In this document: piece after piece, positions 25,549 through 35,378 of the stretch | Position numbering within the stretch: position 1 is the stretch's first letter | How the letters are laid out: each line of letters starts with the position of its first letter | DNA from: an uncultured Pontibacter sp. | GTDB lineage: Bacteria > Bacteroidota > Bacteroidia > Cytophagales > Hymenobacteraceae | Assembly: GCF_947495565.1 (NCBI RefSeq) | Contig: NZ_CANLZM010000005.1 | Coordinates: 212,844-276,843 of the forward strand | DNA length: 64,000 bases | Direction of reading: 5' to 3' | Position numbers and translations under genes: made by a program | The notes under the pieces: model-generated | Databases searched by the model: none | The model's input: the letters and a program-made list of their open reading frames with translations, nothing else | What the model was told of the DNA's origin: nothing

Positions 25549-28533
25549 ATGAAGAGAAAAATTTTACTACTCGTCATGTGCCTGCTGACGGTTCACTTGT
25601 CGTTTGCCCAGAATACAATTTCTGTGCAGGGTAAAGTAACCGATGCCTCCACCGGACAGCCCCTGATTGGAGCGGGCGTTGTGGTGCAGGGTACAAGCAC
25701 CGGCACACAAACCGATGCCGCTGGTAATTATACTATCAATGCCCCGGCAGACGGTACGCTTACCTTTAACTACCTCGGTTACCAAAGCACTCAAGTACCT
25801 GTTAACAACCGCACAAGTATAAATGCGCAGCTACAAACAGATACTGAAACACTGCAGGAAGTGGTGGTAACAGGTTATGGTGTGCAGGAGAAGCGCGATG
25901 TAACCGGTTCGATCAGTTCAGTAAAAGGGGAGGAGCTTAACAAGCAGGCTTCCCAGAACCCAGTAAGTTCCCTGCAGGGTAAAGTAGCAGGTGTTCAGAT
26001 TACGAACTCTGGTCAGCCAGGTTCTTCCCCTTCAGTGCGTATTCGCGGTGCCGGCTCAGTGCTCGGCAAAGTAGAGCCGCTGTATGTGGTGGACGGTACC
26101 ATTGTAAATGACCTTACTTTCCTCAACCCGAACGATATTGAGTCGATGGAAGTGCTGAAAGACGCCTCCAGTGCCTCTATATATGGTGTTCGTGCGGCGA
26201 ACGGTGTGGTTTTGGTTACCACCAAGCGTGGTAAGGCCGGCGTGCCACGCATTAACTACAATGGATTTGTAGGCGTTAAAAGAGCCACTAACGAGCTGGA
26301 ACTGGCTAATGCTAGCGAATACGCTACGCTGATAAATGAGAAACTGGGCACTGAAAGAGTGGACCCTAACCAGCCAACAACGGACTGGTATGACGAAATT
26401 CTCCGGACTGCGACTATTCACAACCACCAGGTAAGCCTATCAGGTGGGTCTGAGAAAGTAACCTATAGCTTTAGTGGCGGCTACCTAAACGAGGAAGGTA
26501 TTGTTGATGGAAACGACTATGAGCGTATTACCGCCAGGCTGCAGACTGATGCGCAGCTTAGCGAACGCATTAAAGTAGGCTACAATGCTATATTCTACGA
26601 TTATGAGTCAAATGACATACCAGGCAGCGTAGTTTATCAGTCCTTCATTGCCCCTCCTATACTTCCGGTGTTTAAGGCTAACGGCAACTACGGCGACCCT
26701 GCTGATATTGGTTTAGGTAACTTTGCTAACCCCCGTGCCACTTTAGATCGATTTAACCAGGTGTCTAATGGCCAGAGATTAGTTGGTAATGCATTTGGGG
26801 AGCTTGAACTGATGGAAGGGCTGACTTTCCGTACTAGCTTAGGCTTGGAATATGGTATAAATGAGTTCAGAAACTACCAAGCTCAGGATTCACTAACCAC
26901 GGTGCAGTTTGCTGACAGAAGCCTCCTTACAAAATCCAGAAACAAAGTAAACCAGTGGCTTTGGGAGAACACATTTACCTACTCCAAAACTTTTGGGGAG
27001 CATGAGGTTACCGCTTTGCTTGGTACCTCAGCTCAGGAAGAACGAAGAGAAACCTTGCAGGGCTCTGCTAACGATGTGCCTTTCGACTCTGATGCTACGC
27101 TCTACCTGAACCTCGGTGATCCGGAAACTTTCGGAATTACAAATTCCGCTAACATAGAGAAGTATAACTCATACTTTGGTAGAATAAACTACAGCTTCAG
27201 AGACCGTTACCTGCTTACTGCTACATTGCGCCGCGACGGTTCTTCTAAATTTCCTAAAGACAGCCGCTGGGACAACTTCCCTTCCATCGGCTTAGGCTGG
27301 GTGGTTTCTGACGAAGCGTTTCTGGCAGATCAGAGCGTGGTGGACTTCCTGAAACTGCGTGCCAGCTACGGCAGGTTAGGTAATGCCGGTGTGCCTACTG
27401 GCATTGCAGATCTTACTGCTACTATAGACCCTCGTTATACCGCAATTTTCGGCAACCCGCCGCTGCCTTACGTTGGCGGTAGCATTGTAACAGCAGTGCC
27501 AAACACCCTGCTTTGGGAAATTGTGGATGAGCTGAATGTTGGTGCAGAGATCGAGTTTTTGCAGAATCGCTTAAGGTTTGAGGCTGACTGGTACTCAAAG
27601 AAAACCAAAGATGCCATTTTTATAGTTACTGTAGGTTCTGCTCCTGGCTATGCTAGTCCAACTATCACAGGAAACTTTGCTGATTTCAAAAATACAGGCC
27701 TGGAGCTGGTTGCAAACTGGAGAGATGATATCAGTCCGGATTTCAGTTATAGCTTTGGTGCCAACGTGTCTTTTAACAAAAACGAAGTAACTGATTTGGC
27801 CGTGCAGAGCTCAGAGCAGCTTGGTGGGGCCTTGCCGATCGGCGGTAATTTAGCCACTATCACCCGTGTAGGAGACCCTATTGGCTCATATTATGGCTTT
27901 GAGGTGGAAGGTATTTTCCAGAATGAGCAGGAGATAGCCAACTCGGCACAGGCTAACGTAGGCGGCATCGCTCCTGGCGATTTCCGTTACCGCGATATTA
28001 ACAACGACGGTGTTATAGATACAAAGGATAAAGTGCTGCTGGGTAACCCGAACCCTGGCGTATACTACGGCATCAACACGACTTTAAACTATAAGAACTT
28101 CGATTTCCTGCTTGATATACAAGGTGTAGGCGATGTAGATGTTTACAATGCGAACAAAGGCATCAGAGTCGGAAACGAGAACTTTACGAAGGACTTCTTT
28201 GATAACCGTTGGTTTGGCCCAGGCACCTCTAACAGCTACCCTTCTGCAGATATAAGCGGCTCTAACCTGAACCCTAACAGCTGGTATGTGGAAGACGGCA
28301 GCTACATCAGAATCCGAAATGTGCAGGTAGGCTACACGCTTCAGAATGAGTTTATCACTGGGCTTAAAATGCAGAGTGTACGCTTTTATGCAAACGCGCA
28401 AAATCCTGTTACCTGGTTCAGTTACACTGGTTTTACGCCGGAAGTGGGTGGTGCGCCAACAAGCGCTGGTATAGACCTGAACGTGTATCCGTTATCAGCT
28501 ACATATAACTTTGGTGTTAACGTGAATTTCTAA
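25549..28533 (+). CDS. SusC/RagA-type TonB-dependent glycan receptor
   Basis: The 994-residue outer-membrane transporter has a signal peptide (cleaved near SFAQ), then a carboxypeptidase-regulatory-like domain (about 25-105) containing VQGKVTDASTGQPLIGAGV. The plug begins with EVVVTGYGVQEKRDVTGS (about 105) and includes the SusC hallmarks VRIRGAGS and NDIESMEVLKDASSASIYG. The large beta-barrel ends on an aromatic (VNVNF). It pairs with the SusD 18 bases downstream. Together they import oligosaccharides across the outer membrane, energised by TonB. Confidence 0.95.
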   Translation: MKRKILLLVMCLLTVHLSFAQNTISVQGKVTDASTGQPLIGAGVVVQGTSTGTQTDAAGNYTINAPADGTLTFNYLGYQSTQVPVNNRTSINAQLQTDTETLQEVVVTGYGVQEKRDVTGSISSVKGEELNKQASQNPVSSLQGKVAGVQITNSGQPGSSPSVRIRGAGSVLGKVEPLYVVDGTIVNDLTFLNPNDIESMEVLKDASSASIYGVRAANGVVLVTTKRGKAGVPRINYNGFVGVKRATNELELANASEYATLINEKLGTERVDPNQPTTDWYDEILRTATIHNHQVSLSGGSEKVTYSFSGGYLNEEGIVDGNDYERITARLQTDAQLSERIKVGYNAIFYDYESNDIPGSVVYQSFIAPPILPVFKANGNYGDPADIGLGNFANPRATLDRFNQVSNGQRLVGNAFGELELMEGLTFRTSLGLEYGINEFRNYQAQDSLTTVQFADRSLLTKSRNKVNQWLWENTFTYSKTFGEHEVTALLGTSAQEERRETLQGSANDVPFDSDATLYLNLGDPETFGITNSANIEKYNSYFGRINYSFRDRYLLTATLRRDGSSKFPKDSRWDNFPSIGLGWVVSDEAFLADQSVVDFLKLRASYGRLGNAGVPTGIADLTATIDPRYTAIFGNPPLPYVGGSIVTAVPNTLLWEIVDELNVGAEIEFLQNRLRFEADWYSKKTKDAIFIVTVGSAPGYASPTITGNFADFKNTGLELVANWRDDISPDFSYSFGANVSFNKNEVTDLAVQSSEQLGGALPIGGNLATITRVGDPIGSYYGFEVEGIFQNEQEIANSAQANVGGIAPGDFRYRDINNDGVIDTKDKVLLGNPNPGVYYGINTTLNYKNFDFLLDIQGVGDVDVYNANKGIRVGNENFTKDFFDNRWFGPGTSNSYPSADISGSNLNPNSWYVEDGSYIRIRNVQVGYTLQNEFITGLKMQSVRFYANAQNPVTWFSYTGFTPEVGGAPTSAGIDLNVYPLSATYNFGVNVNF

Positions 28534-28551
28534 ATCAGTAGGAAAGAGAAA

Positions 28552-30015
28552 ATGGAATCAATGATAAGAAAATTTAGAAGCAGAGCGATTATACTTGGAT
28601 GTACGCTGGCTTTAAGCGGATTAGCCGCTTGTAAAGAGGAGTTTCTGGAGGTAGACCCGCAGGGCCAGCCAAGAGCAGAGGACTTCTTTGTGACACCGGA
28701 GCACGCCATACAGTCTGTAAACGCTATTTACGGTAATCTCAGGGAATGGAAAGTTGCTACGTTCGCCAACCTGGCGCTTACAAACATTGCATCAGACAAC
28801 GCCGACAAAGGCAGCGATCCGGGCGATGCCAGTTTTATGAACGATTTTGACAACTTTACCTTTACTCCAACGCAATTTATACTTGCGGACTATTGGGCGG
28901 GGCAGTACCAGGGAATTAACCTGACAAACCAGGCAATCACTAACATCCCTAACATAACTATGGGGCAGCAGTTGCAGGAACGCCTGATTGCTGAAGCTAA
29001 ATTTTTGAGAGCCTACCACTACTTTAACCTGGTGCGTGCTTTTGGCGATGTGCCGCTACTGACGCGCCCACCTGTTGAGCCGGAGGAACTAAACCCTGTG
29101 CGTACACCGAAAGAGCAGGTGTACCAGCAGATTATAACTGACCTGACAGATGCGGCGGCAGTGCTGCCTGTAAGTTATGATGCGCTAAACGTTGGCCGTG
29201 CAACCCGTGGCGCTGCCTTGTCTATGCTGGCAAAAGTGCAGCTGTACCAGCGCAACTGGCAGGAAGTGCTAAACCTTACCAACCAGGTAATGGGCTTAGG
29301 GTATGCGCTTACCCCGAACTATTATGATGTTTTCCGCCTCTCCGGTGAGAACAACATGGAGTCTGTTTTTGAGGTACAGGCGCTTACCGTGCCAGGAAAC
29401 TGCGGCGCATCTAACCTGCAGTGGGCTGAGGTGCAGGGTGTAAGAGGGCAATTCGGCTGGGGATTTGCAACTCCGTCAGAAGACCTGGTAAATGCTTATG
29501 AAGAAGGCGATGAGCGCCTGGATGCGACTATTCTGTTTAGAGGCGAGACAACTCCTGAAGGTGACGTCATCAACCCAAATGCTCCGAACCCACGCTACAA
29601 CCAGAAGGCTTATGTGCCGAGCTTCGTTACCCGCGACTGTGGCTATGCAAAAGACCAGAACATGCGTATTCTACGTTACGCCGAAGTATTGCTGATGCAT
29701 GCAGAGGCTGCTAACGAACTGGGCATGACTCAGGATGCGCTGGACGCTCTGAACCAGGTGCGCGAAAGAGCTGGTCTGGACCCGATAGAGACGGCATCGC
29801 AGGATGAGCTTCGTAACCTAATTTGGCAGGAGCGCCGTGTTGAGCTGGCACTGGAAGGAGACCGCTTCTTTGACCTGGTGCGCCAGGGAAGAGCTGCTCA
29901 GGTACTTCAGGCACTGGGCAAGCAGTTTACAGAAGGAGTGAACGAGGTATACCCTATACCACAGACTCAGATTGACCTTAGCGGTGGCGTTCTGACACAG
30001 AACCCCGGCTATTAA
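28552..30015 (+). CDS. SusD/RagB-type surface glycan-binding lipoprotein
   Basis: The 487-residue lipoprotein has a lipobox at LAAC (Cys about residue 25), TPR-like helices with 'AEAKFLRAYHYFNLVRAFGDVPLLT', and the C-terminal SusD block 'NQVRERAGLDPIETASQDELRNLIWQERRVELALEGDRFFDLVRQGRA'-type organisation. It caps the SusC barrel and delivers oligosaccharide. Start at ATG 28552 (after a purine-rich stretch) or 28561. A 13-bp inverted repeat follows the stop. Confidence 0.95.
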   Translation: MESMIRKFRSRAIILGCTLALSGLAACKEEFLEVDPQGQPRAEDFFVTPEHAIQSVNAIYGNLREWKVATFANLALTNIASDNADKGSDPGDASFMNDFDNFTFTPTQFILADYWAGQYQGINLTNQAITNIPNITMGQQLQERLIAEAKFLRAYHYFNLVRAFGDVPLLTRPPVEPEELNPVRTPKEQVYQQIITDLTDAAAVLPVSYDALNVGRATRGAALSMLAKVQLYQRNWQEVLNLTNQVMGLGYALTPNYYDVFRLSGENNMESVFEVQALTVPGNCGASNLQWAEVQGVRGQFGWGFATPSEDLVNAYEEGDERLDATILFRGETTPEGDVINPNAPNPRYNQKAYVPSFVTRDCGYAKDQNMRILRYAEVLLMHAEAANELGMTQDALDALNQVRERAGLDPIETASQDELRNLIWQERRVELALEGDRFFDLVRQGRAAQVLQALGKQFTEGVNEVYPIPQTQIDLSGGVLTQNPGY

Positions 30016-30027
30016 TTCTTAATTTAT

Positions 30028-30065
30028 AAAGTATGGAGCCGCCGCATGGTATGGCTCCATACTTT
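30028..30065. repeat. 13-bp perfect inverted repeat after susD
   Basis: 30028-30040 pairs with 30053-30065 around a 12-base loop; the arms begin with AAAGTATGG. Followed by TTTCATTT rather than a clean T-run. It may act as a partial terminator or 3'-end stabiliser that gives susCD more message than the hydrolase genes. Confidence 0.6.
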
Positions 30066-30101
30066 CATTTCTCGAAACTAACACCACCCTTACCCTAAAG
30101 G

Positions 30102-31730
30102 ATGATAAAAAAACAGCTTTGGTACTGTTGCCTGCTACTGCTATGTTCGCTGCTGTCCTGCAATAGCGATACAGAAGAAGAACAGCCTGCGCCAGACCCA
30201 ACTGACCCTGTCGCACCGCCTGTTATTACCGCTGCCCAGGACAAAGCCCTGCTCGACGAAGTGCAGGAGAGCACCTTCCGGTACTTCTGGGATTTTGCCC
30301 ACCCTGCCAGCGGCATGGCGCGGGAGCGCAGCAGTTCCGGCGATGTGGTTACCTCAGGCGGAACAGGATTTGGTGTGCAGGCCGTTATAGTAGGCGTGCA
30401 CCGTGGCTGGGTAACCAGAGCAGAAGCTGTAGAACGACTAAACAAACTCACCGATTTTCTGGCCCGTGCCGATCGTTTTCATGGCGTTTGGCCGCATTGG
30501 CTGCATGGCAACACGGGCGCGACCATTCCTTTCAGCACCAAAGACAACGGAGGAGACCTGGTAGAAACCTCTTTCCTGATGAACGGCCTACTGACGGCAC
30601 GCGCCTACTTTAATGGCGCCGGAGCAGAGGCCGAACTAAGGCAAAAAATCACCCAGCTTTGGGAAACAGTGGAGTGGGACTGGTACGCCTCACGCGGCGA
30701 CGGCAAACTTTACTGGCACTGGAGCCCAAACTATGGCTGGGAAATGAACATGCCCATACAAGGTTGGAACGAAGCCCTGATTACGTATGTGTTAGCCGCT
30801 TCTTCTCCCACGCACCCTATCGATGCCGATGTTTACCAGAACACCTGGGTTAGCGCTAATTTCGGGGCTGCTCAGAACTATGTTGGCTATACTTTAAAAA
30901 TGGGTCCTGCTTACGGCGGACCGCTGTTTTTTGCGCATTACTCCTTCCTGAGCCTCGACCCACGGCAACTGGAGGATAACTATACCAATTACTGGCAGCA
31001 CAACCTGAACCATACGATGGCAAACCGCTCTTACAGCCTCAGCATTGCGCCGCAAAACTATGGCTACACCGAGAGCTTTTGGGGCCTCACCGCTTCCGAT
31101 GATCCAGACGGCTACGATGCCCACTCGCCTACCAACGACAACGGCACCGTGGCACCTACGGCAGCATTAGGTTCTTTTCCTTACACGCCATACTATAGCA
31201 TGCAGGTGCTGCGCAACATGTACAAAGGCCTCCGCAGCAGAATGGTGGGCAACTACGGTTTAAAAGATGCCCTTAATAAACCTCGAAACTGGACAGCATC
31301 AGACCATTTGGCCATAGACCAAGGCCCAATTGTGGTGATGATCGAAAACTACCGCAGCGGTTTGCTATGGGGCCTTTTCACTGATTTGCCTGAGGTGCAG
31401 GTGGGGCTGGCAAAGCTGGGCTTCCGGAAGCCGGTTTACGAAACTGGATTCCCGCTGGTAACACCCGATATCAGAACAGGGCAAGTAGACTTGCTGCGCC
31501 ACCCTGACCAAGATAATTACCTGATTGATGTAGCCACCAAAGAGGCAGGAGCTTATACTTTAAAGCTACTGCAGGACAATGGAACAGAAGTAACAACTCT
31601 CTGGAACAGCGAGAGCAAAGGAGTAGATCTGGAGCAAGTGGCGCTAGGCCAGGAGCTGGAAGCCGGCAAGTATAAACTGGTGCTCAGCTCAGCTGCACTA
31701 ACCAAAGAGGTCAATGTTTATCTGCATTAA
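30102..31730 (+). CDS. GH144-like glycoside hydrolase lipoprotein (glucoamylase-fold family)
   Basis: The 542-residue lipoprotein (lipobox LLSC, Cys about 20) has an Asp/Pro-rich linker and then an (alpha/alpha)6 catalytic domain (about 45-445) of the Glycoamylase-like family (PF10091) that includes GH144 endo-beta-1,2-glucanases. Marker segments are FRYFWDFAHPASGMARERS, HGVWPHW, KDNGGDLVETSFL, YWHWSPNYGWEMNMPI, and DQGPIVVMIENYRSGLLW. The last about 90 residues are an extra beta-domain with YTLKLLQDNGTEV, absent from the paralogue that follows. Expected to cleave beta-1,2-glucan at the cell surface or in the periplasm. Confidence 0.8.
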   Translation: MIKKQLWYCCLLLLCSLLSCNSDTEEEQPAPDPTDPVAPPVITAAQDKALLDEVQESTFRYFWDFAHPASGMARERSSSGDVVTSGGTGFGVQAVIVGVHRGWVTRAEAVERLNKLTDFLARADRFHGVWPHWLHGNTGATIPFSTKDNGGDLVETSFLMNGLLTARAYFNGAGAEAELRQKITQLWETVEWDWYASRGDGKLYWHWSPNYGWEMNMPIQGWNEALITYVLAASSPTHPIDADVYQNTWVSANFGAAQNYVGYTLKMGPAYGGPLFFAHYSFLSLDPRQLEDNYTNYWQHNLNHTMANRSYSLSIAPQNYGYTESFWGLTASDDPDGYDAHSPTNDNGTVAPTAALGSFPYTPYYSMQVLRNMYKGLRSRMVGNYGLKDALNKPRNWTASDHLAIDQGPIVVMIENYRSGLLWGLFTDLPEVQVGLAKLGFRKPVYETGFPLVTPDIRTGQVDLLRHPDQDNYLIDVATKEAGAYTLKLLQDNGTEVTTLWNSESKGVDLEQVALGQELEAGKYKLVLSSAALTKEVNVYLH

Positions 31731-31813
31731 TATTCATACAGGAGAGATCCTGTGCAAAGTATAAAGTGAAGCATCAACAAATATTGCAAGTACAGTAAAA
31801 TCAACTATCACAA

Positions 31814-33199
31814 ATGAAAAAAAACTTACTGGCCATACCTCTTTTAGCGGCTCAGCTATTCTACGGGTGCCAAAGCTCCTCAAACACAACAACAGCCACT
31901 GCTGAGGTTTCAGCTACAGACACCACAGCCGCAGTAGGAGCACAACTGTCCGACGAACAGCTGCTGACACTGGTGCAGGAGCAAACCTTTCAGTATTTCT
32001 GGGATGGTGCCGAGCCTAATTCCGGCCTGGCCCGCGAGCGCATCCACATGGACGGCGTGTATCCGCAAAACGACCAAAACGTGGTAACTACCGGAGCCAC
32101 TGGTTTTGGGCTAATGGCCATTGTAGTAGGTATGGAACGTGGCTTTATCACAAGAGAAGAAGGCGTACAGCACCTGCAGAAAATGGTAAACTTCCTGGAG
32201 AAGGCAGACCGTTTTCATGGAGCCTGGAGCCACTGGATTGATGGGGAAACCGGTAAAGTAAAGCCATTCGGCAAAAAAGATAACGGTGGCGACTTAGTAG
32301 AAACAGCTTTCCTGGTGCAGGGCATGCTGACGGTGCGACAGTACCTGCAGGACGGCAACACGCAGGAGAAAGCCCTGGCCGCTCAAATTGATAAGCTCTG
32401 GAAAGAAGTAGACTGGAACTGGTACCGCAAAGATGGGCAGAATGTGCTGTACTGGCACTGGAGTCCAGAGTATAACTGGGAGATGAACTTCCCGGTGAGC
32501 GGCTACAACGAGTGCTTGGTCATGTATGTGCTGGCTGCCTCGTCGCCTACGCATGGCGTACCTGCCGAAGTATACCACGAGGGATGGGCGCAGAACGGTG
32601 CCATTAAATCTGATGCGTCTGCCTACGGCCGCGAGATAGTGCTGAACCACAACGGGCACAAAGGCAGTGTTGGCCCTATGTTCTGGGCGCATTACTCTTA
32701 CCTGGGATTAGACCCGCGCGGCCTGCAAGACAAGTATGCCGATTACTGGAAACTGAACCAGAACCACACCATGATCCAGCACGACTACTGCGTGGACAAC
32801 CCGAAAGATTATGAAGGCTATGGAGAAGATGCCTGGGGCCTTACCTCCAGCTACTCTGTAAACGGTTACGCAGGCCACAGCCCTGAGCGCGACCTGGGGG
32901 TAATCTCACCAACGGCTGCCCTTTCGTCTTACCCTTACGCCAAAGAGGAATCTCTGAAAGTGATGCGCCATTTGTATGAGGACCTGGGCGATAAAGTATG
33001 GGGCGAGTATGGTTTCTACGACGCTTACTCGGAAGAACACAATTGGTACACGCCGCGCTACCTGGGCATAGACCAGGGCCCGATTGTGGTGATGATCGAA
33101 AACGGTCGCACCGGCCTGCTGTGGGATTTGTTTATGAGCGCTCCGGAAGTACAGGGTGGCTTAAAGAAACTGGGCTTTCAGAGTCCGAAACTGAAGTAA
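31814..33199 (+). CDS. Second GH144-like glycoside hydrolase lipoprotein
   Basis: The 461-residue lipoprotein (lipobox FYGC, Cys about 19) is a clear paralogue of the preceding gene. Shared blocks are FQYFWDGAEPNSGLARERI, RFHGAWSHW, KKDNGGDLVETAFL, YWHWSPEYNWEMNFPV, VLAASSPTHG and DQGPIVVMIENGRTGLLWDLFM. It lacks the C-terminal beta-domain. Tandem copies with different tails suggest different positions or chain-length preferences on the same glucan; that is inference. Confidence 0.8.
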   Translation: MKKNLLAIPLLAAQLFYGCQSSSNTTTATAEVSATDTTAAVGAQLSDEQLLTLVQEQTFQYFWDGAEPNSGLARERIHMDGVYPQNDQNVVTTGATGFGLMAIVVGMERGFITREEGVQHLQKMVNFLEKADRFHGAWSHWIDGETGKVKPFGKKDNGGDLVETAFLVQGMLTVRQYLQDGNTQEKALAAQIDKLWKEVDWNWYRKDGQNVLYWHWSPEYNWEMNFPVSGYNECLVMYVLAASSPTHGVPAEVYHEGWAQNGAIKSDASAYGREIVLNHNGHKGSVGPMFWAHYSYLGLDPRGLQDKYADYWKLNQNHTMIQHDYCVDNPKDYEGYGEDAWGLTSSYSVNGYAGHSPERDLGVISPTAALSSYPYAKEESLKVMRHLYEDLGDKVWGEYGFYDAYSEEHNWYTPRYLGIDQGPIVVMIENGRTGLLWDLFMSAPEVQGGLKKLGFQSPKLK

Positions 33200-33255
33200 A
33201 CGATAATTATAAAGTATAAACCCACTGCCAACCCCTCAGCAAAGGAAAATTATTC

Positions 33256-33372
33256 GTGTATGGCGCTTCTCTTTTAAGGGGAGAGGGGCGGCACATAGGT
33301 TGAGTTTAAGGCACGGCATAAGATTCCTTAAGAGTGGGTTGGGGTGGGTTATGGTAAAGAGGGGCTCACGCT
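33256..33372. repeat. Possible REP-like intergenic element
   Basis: The spacer 33200-33405 holds an imperfect palindrome (CTCTTTTAAGGGGAG type) and a G-rich run (GGGTTGGGGTGGGTTA), with a composition unlike other spacers. The string GGGGCTCACGC also occurs in the spacer near 8777. Such patches are usual for intergenic palindromic repeats in this phylum; I could not compare copies genome-wide. Confidence 0.3.
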
Positions 33373-33405
33373 CCTGATATCAGTTTAAATCAAAAAAAAG
33401 GGTTA

Positions 33406-35142
33406 ATGAACAGAGCATTTTACACTGCGGTTATACTTCTCACGCTTGCTTGTTGCAGCTCGTTTGCTGTAATGGGCCAGAGCACGCAAATGAGCACCTA
33501 CTGCAACCCCATCAACATAGATTATACTTACGCGGTTTACGATGCCCATAAAGATATTTCTTACCGGTCTGGCGCTGACCCTGCCGTGGTAGAGTTCCGT
33601 GATGAGTATTACATGTTCGTTACCCGCTCCATGGGCTACTGGCACTCCACCGATCTGCAAAGCTGGAACTTTATTAAACCTGAGAAGTGGTATTTTCAGG
33701 GTTCTAACGCCCCGGCTGCCCATAACTACAAAGATTCCGTGCTGTATGTGGCCGGTGATCCTTCGGGCTCAATGAGCGTGCTGTATACCGATGATCCTAA
33801 AAAAGGCGACTGGAAAGCGACAGCGGGTATATTGAACAACTTGCAGGACCCGGCACTGTTTATAGATGATGACAGAAAAGCCTACATGTACTGGGGTTCT
33901 TCCAATAAATTCCCGATTCGGGTGAAGGAGCTGGACAGGAAGCGCCGCTTTAAACCTGCGGAGGAAACAGTGGAGCTTTTTACGCTGGACGGAGAGAAGC
34001 ACGGCTGGGAGCGTTTCGGCGAAAACCATGCAGACACCGTGTTGGCAGGCTACATGGAAGGCCCTTGGATGACGAAGCACAACGGCAAATACTACCTGCA
34101 GTATGCAGCGCCCGGCACGGAGTTTAACGTGTATGGCGACGGCGTTTACATAGGCGACAATCCGCTGGGGCCGTTTACTTATGCTCCAAATAACCCGGTT
34201 TCATACAAGCCCGGAGGCTTTATGAACGGCGCAGGGCATGGCAGCACGGTAGTTGGCCCGGCAGGCGAGTACTGGCATTTCGGCTCGGCCACAGTGTCGG
34301 TTAACATGAACTGGGAGCGCCGCATTAACATGTTCCATACCACGTTTGATAAAGACGGGCTGATGCACGTGAACACCTACTTTGGCGATTACCCGCACTA
34401 CGGCCCGGCCATACCTGGTAAAATGGGCCAGTTTGCCGGCTGGATGCTGCTGTCCTACAAAAAGCCGGTGAAAGCCTCTTCCTCCTTAGAAAACTTTAAA
34501 CCGGAGAACATGCTGGACGAAAGCGTGAAGAGCTTTTGGGTAGCCGAGCAGAACAACGACCAGCAGTGGGTGCAGATAGACCTGGAGAAGCCAAGCAAAG
34601 TATATGCCGTGCAGGTAAACTACCACGATTATAAATCCGACCTCTACGGGAAAGTACCGGGGCTGTATCACCGTTATGTTATTGAAGGCTCTACAGACGG
34701 TAAAAACTGGCAGGTGCTGGTAAATAGGAGCGATAACTACAAAGATGTGCCGAACGATTACGTGGAGTTGACAACGCCGCAGACAGCGCGCTATATCCGT
34801 TTCAAGAATATACATGCGCCAACTACTAACCTGGCTATTTCAGGCTTGCGAGTGTTTGGTATTGGCCAAGGCAAAGCGCCGTCCCGCGTCAAAAAATTTG
34901 ATGTAAACAGAAAGCAAGACCGCCGCGACGTTATGATCACTTGGGATAAGCAGGCCAACGCGCAAGGCTATAACGTGTTGTGGGGCATCGCACCTGACAA
35001 GCTTTACAGCTCCTGGATGGTATACGACGATAACAAACTGGACCTTAAAAGCCTGGGCGTAGACCAAGCATACTATTTCGCGGTTGAGGCCTTCAACGAG
35101 AATGGCGTATCGGAGCGGACGAAGGTGGTGAAGGTGGATTAG
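33406..35142 (+). CDS. GH43-family hydrolase with discoidin and Fn3-like domains (copy 1)
   Basis: The 578-residue secreted protein has a signal peptide to about residue 24, then a five-bladed GH43 propeller (about 30-340). The expected acidic residues are Asp58 in SGADPAV, Asp in LQDPALF and Glu in MEGPWMTKHNGKYYLQY. An F5/8 type C (discoidin) domain (about 350-485) with FWVAEQNNDQQWVQIDL follows, then a C-terminal Fn3-like domain. It probably removes or cleaves an arabinose/xylose/galactose-type side group, with the discoidin domain binding carbohydrate. A close paralogue is at 41194. Confidence 0.85.
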   Translation: MNRAFYTAVILLTLACCSSFAVMGQSTQMSTYCNPINIDYTYAVYDAHKDISYRSGADPAVVEFRDEYYMFVTRSMGYWHSTDLQSWNFIKPEKWYFQGSNAPAAHNYKDSVLYVAGDPSGSMSVLYTDDPKKGDWKATAGILNNLQDPALFIDDDRKAYMYWGSSNKFPIRVKELDRKRRFKPAEETVELFTLDGEKHGWERFGENHADTVLAGYMEGPWMTKHNGKYYLQYAAPGTEFNVYGDGVYIGDNPLGPFTYAPNNPVSYKPGGFMNGAGHGSTVVGPAGEYWHFGSATVSVNMNWERRINMFHTTFDKDGLMHVNTYFGDYPHYGPAIPGKMGQFAGWMLLSYKKPVKASSSLENFKPENMLDESVKSFWVAEQNNDQQWVQIDLEKPSKVYAVQVNYHDYKSDLYGKVPGLYHRYVIEGSTDGKNWQVLVNRSDNYKDVPNDYVELTTPQTARYIRFKNIHAPTTNLAISGLRVFGIGQGKAPSRVKKFDVNRKQDRRDVMITWDKQANAQGYNVLWGIAPDKLYSSWMVYDDNKLDLKSLGVDQAYYFAVEAFNENGVSERTKVVKVD

Positions 35143-35239
35143 ACTGTTATTTAACACGATATTCTTGATCTCAGCATAAAAAGCCTAGGGTCAACTGTAA
35201 CTAGTCAGCCTATACTGAGTTGCAGGAAGCTGTGGCTAT

Positions 35240-35370
35240 AAGTACAAAGTATAACGCTGCGAGCCAATCGGGTTGCGAACCTAACATTATACTAGGCACG
35301 AGCTGCAAACTCGCGCCAGCAAGAGGAATAAAGTATAGCTCAAGTATAAAAATATAGATAAAGTATAAGT
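35240..35370 (+). repeat. Local cluster of the AAGTATA word
   Basis: Within about 130 bases before the SGNH gene there are four AAGTATA copies and one TTATACT, the densest patch in the window. It may influence the SGNH-GH3 transcript, or may simply be an extreme of the genome-wide pattern. Confidence 0.6.
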
Positions 35371-35378
35371 CGAAGATT

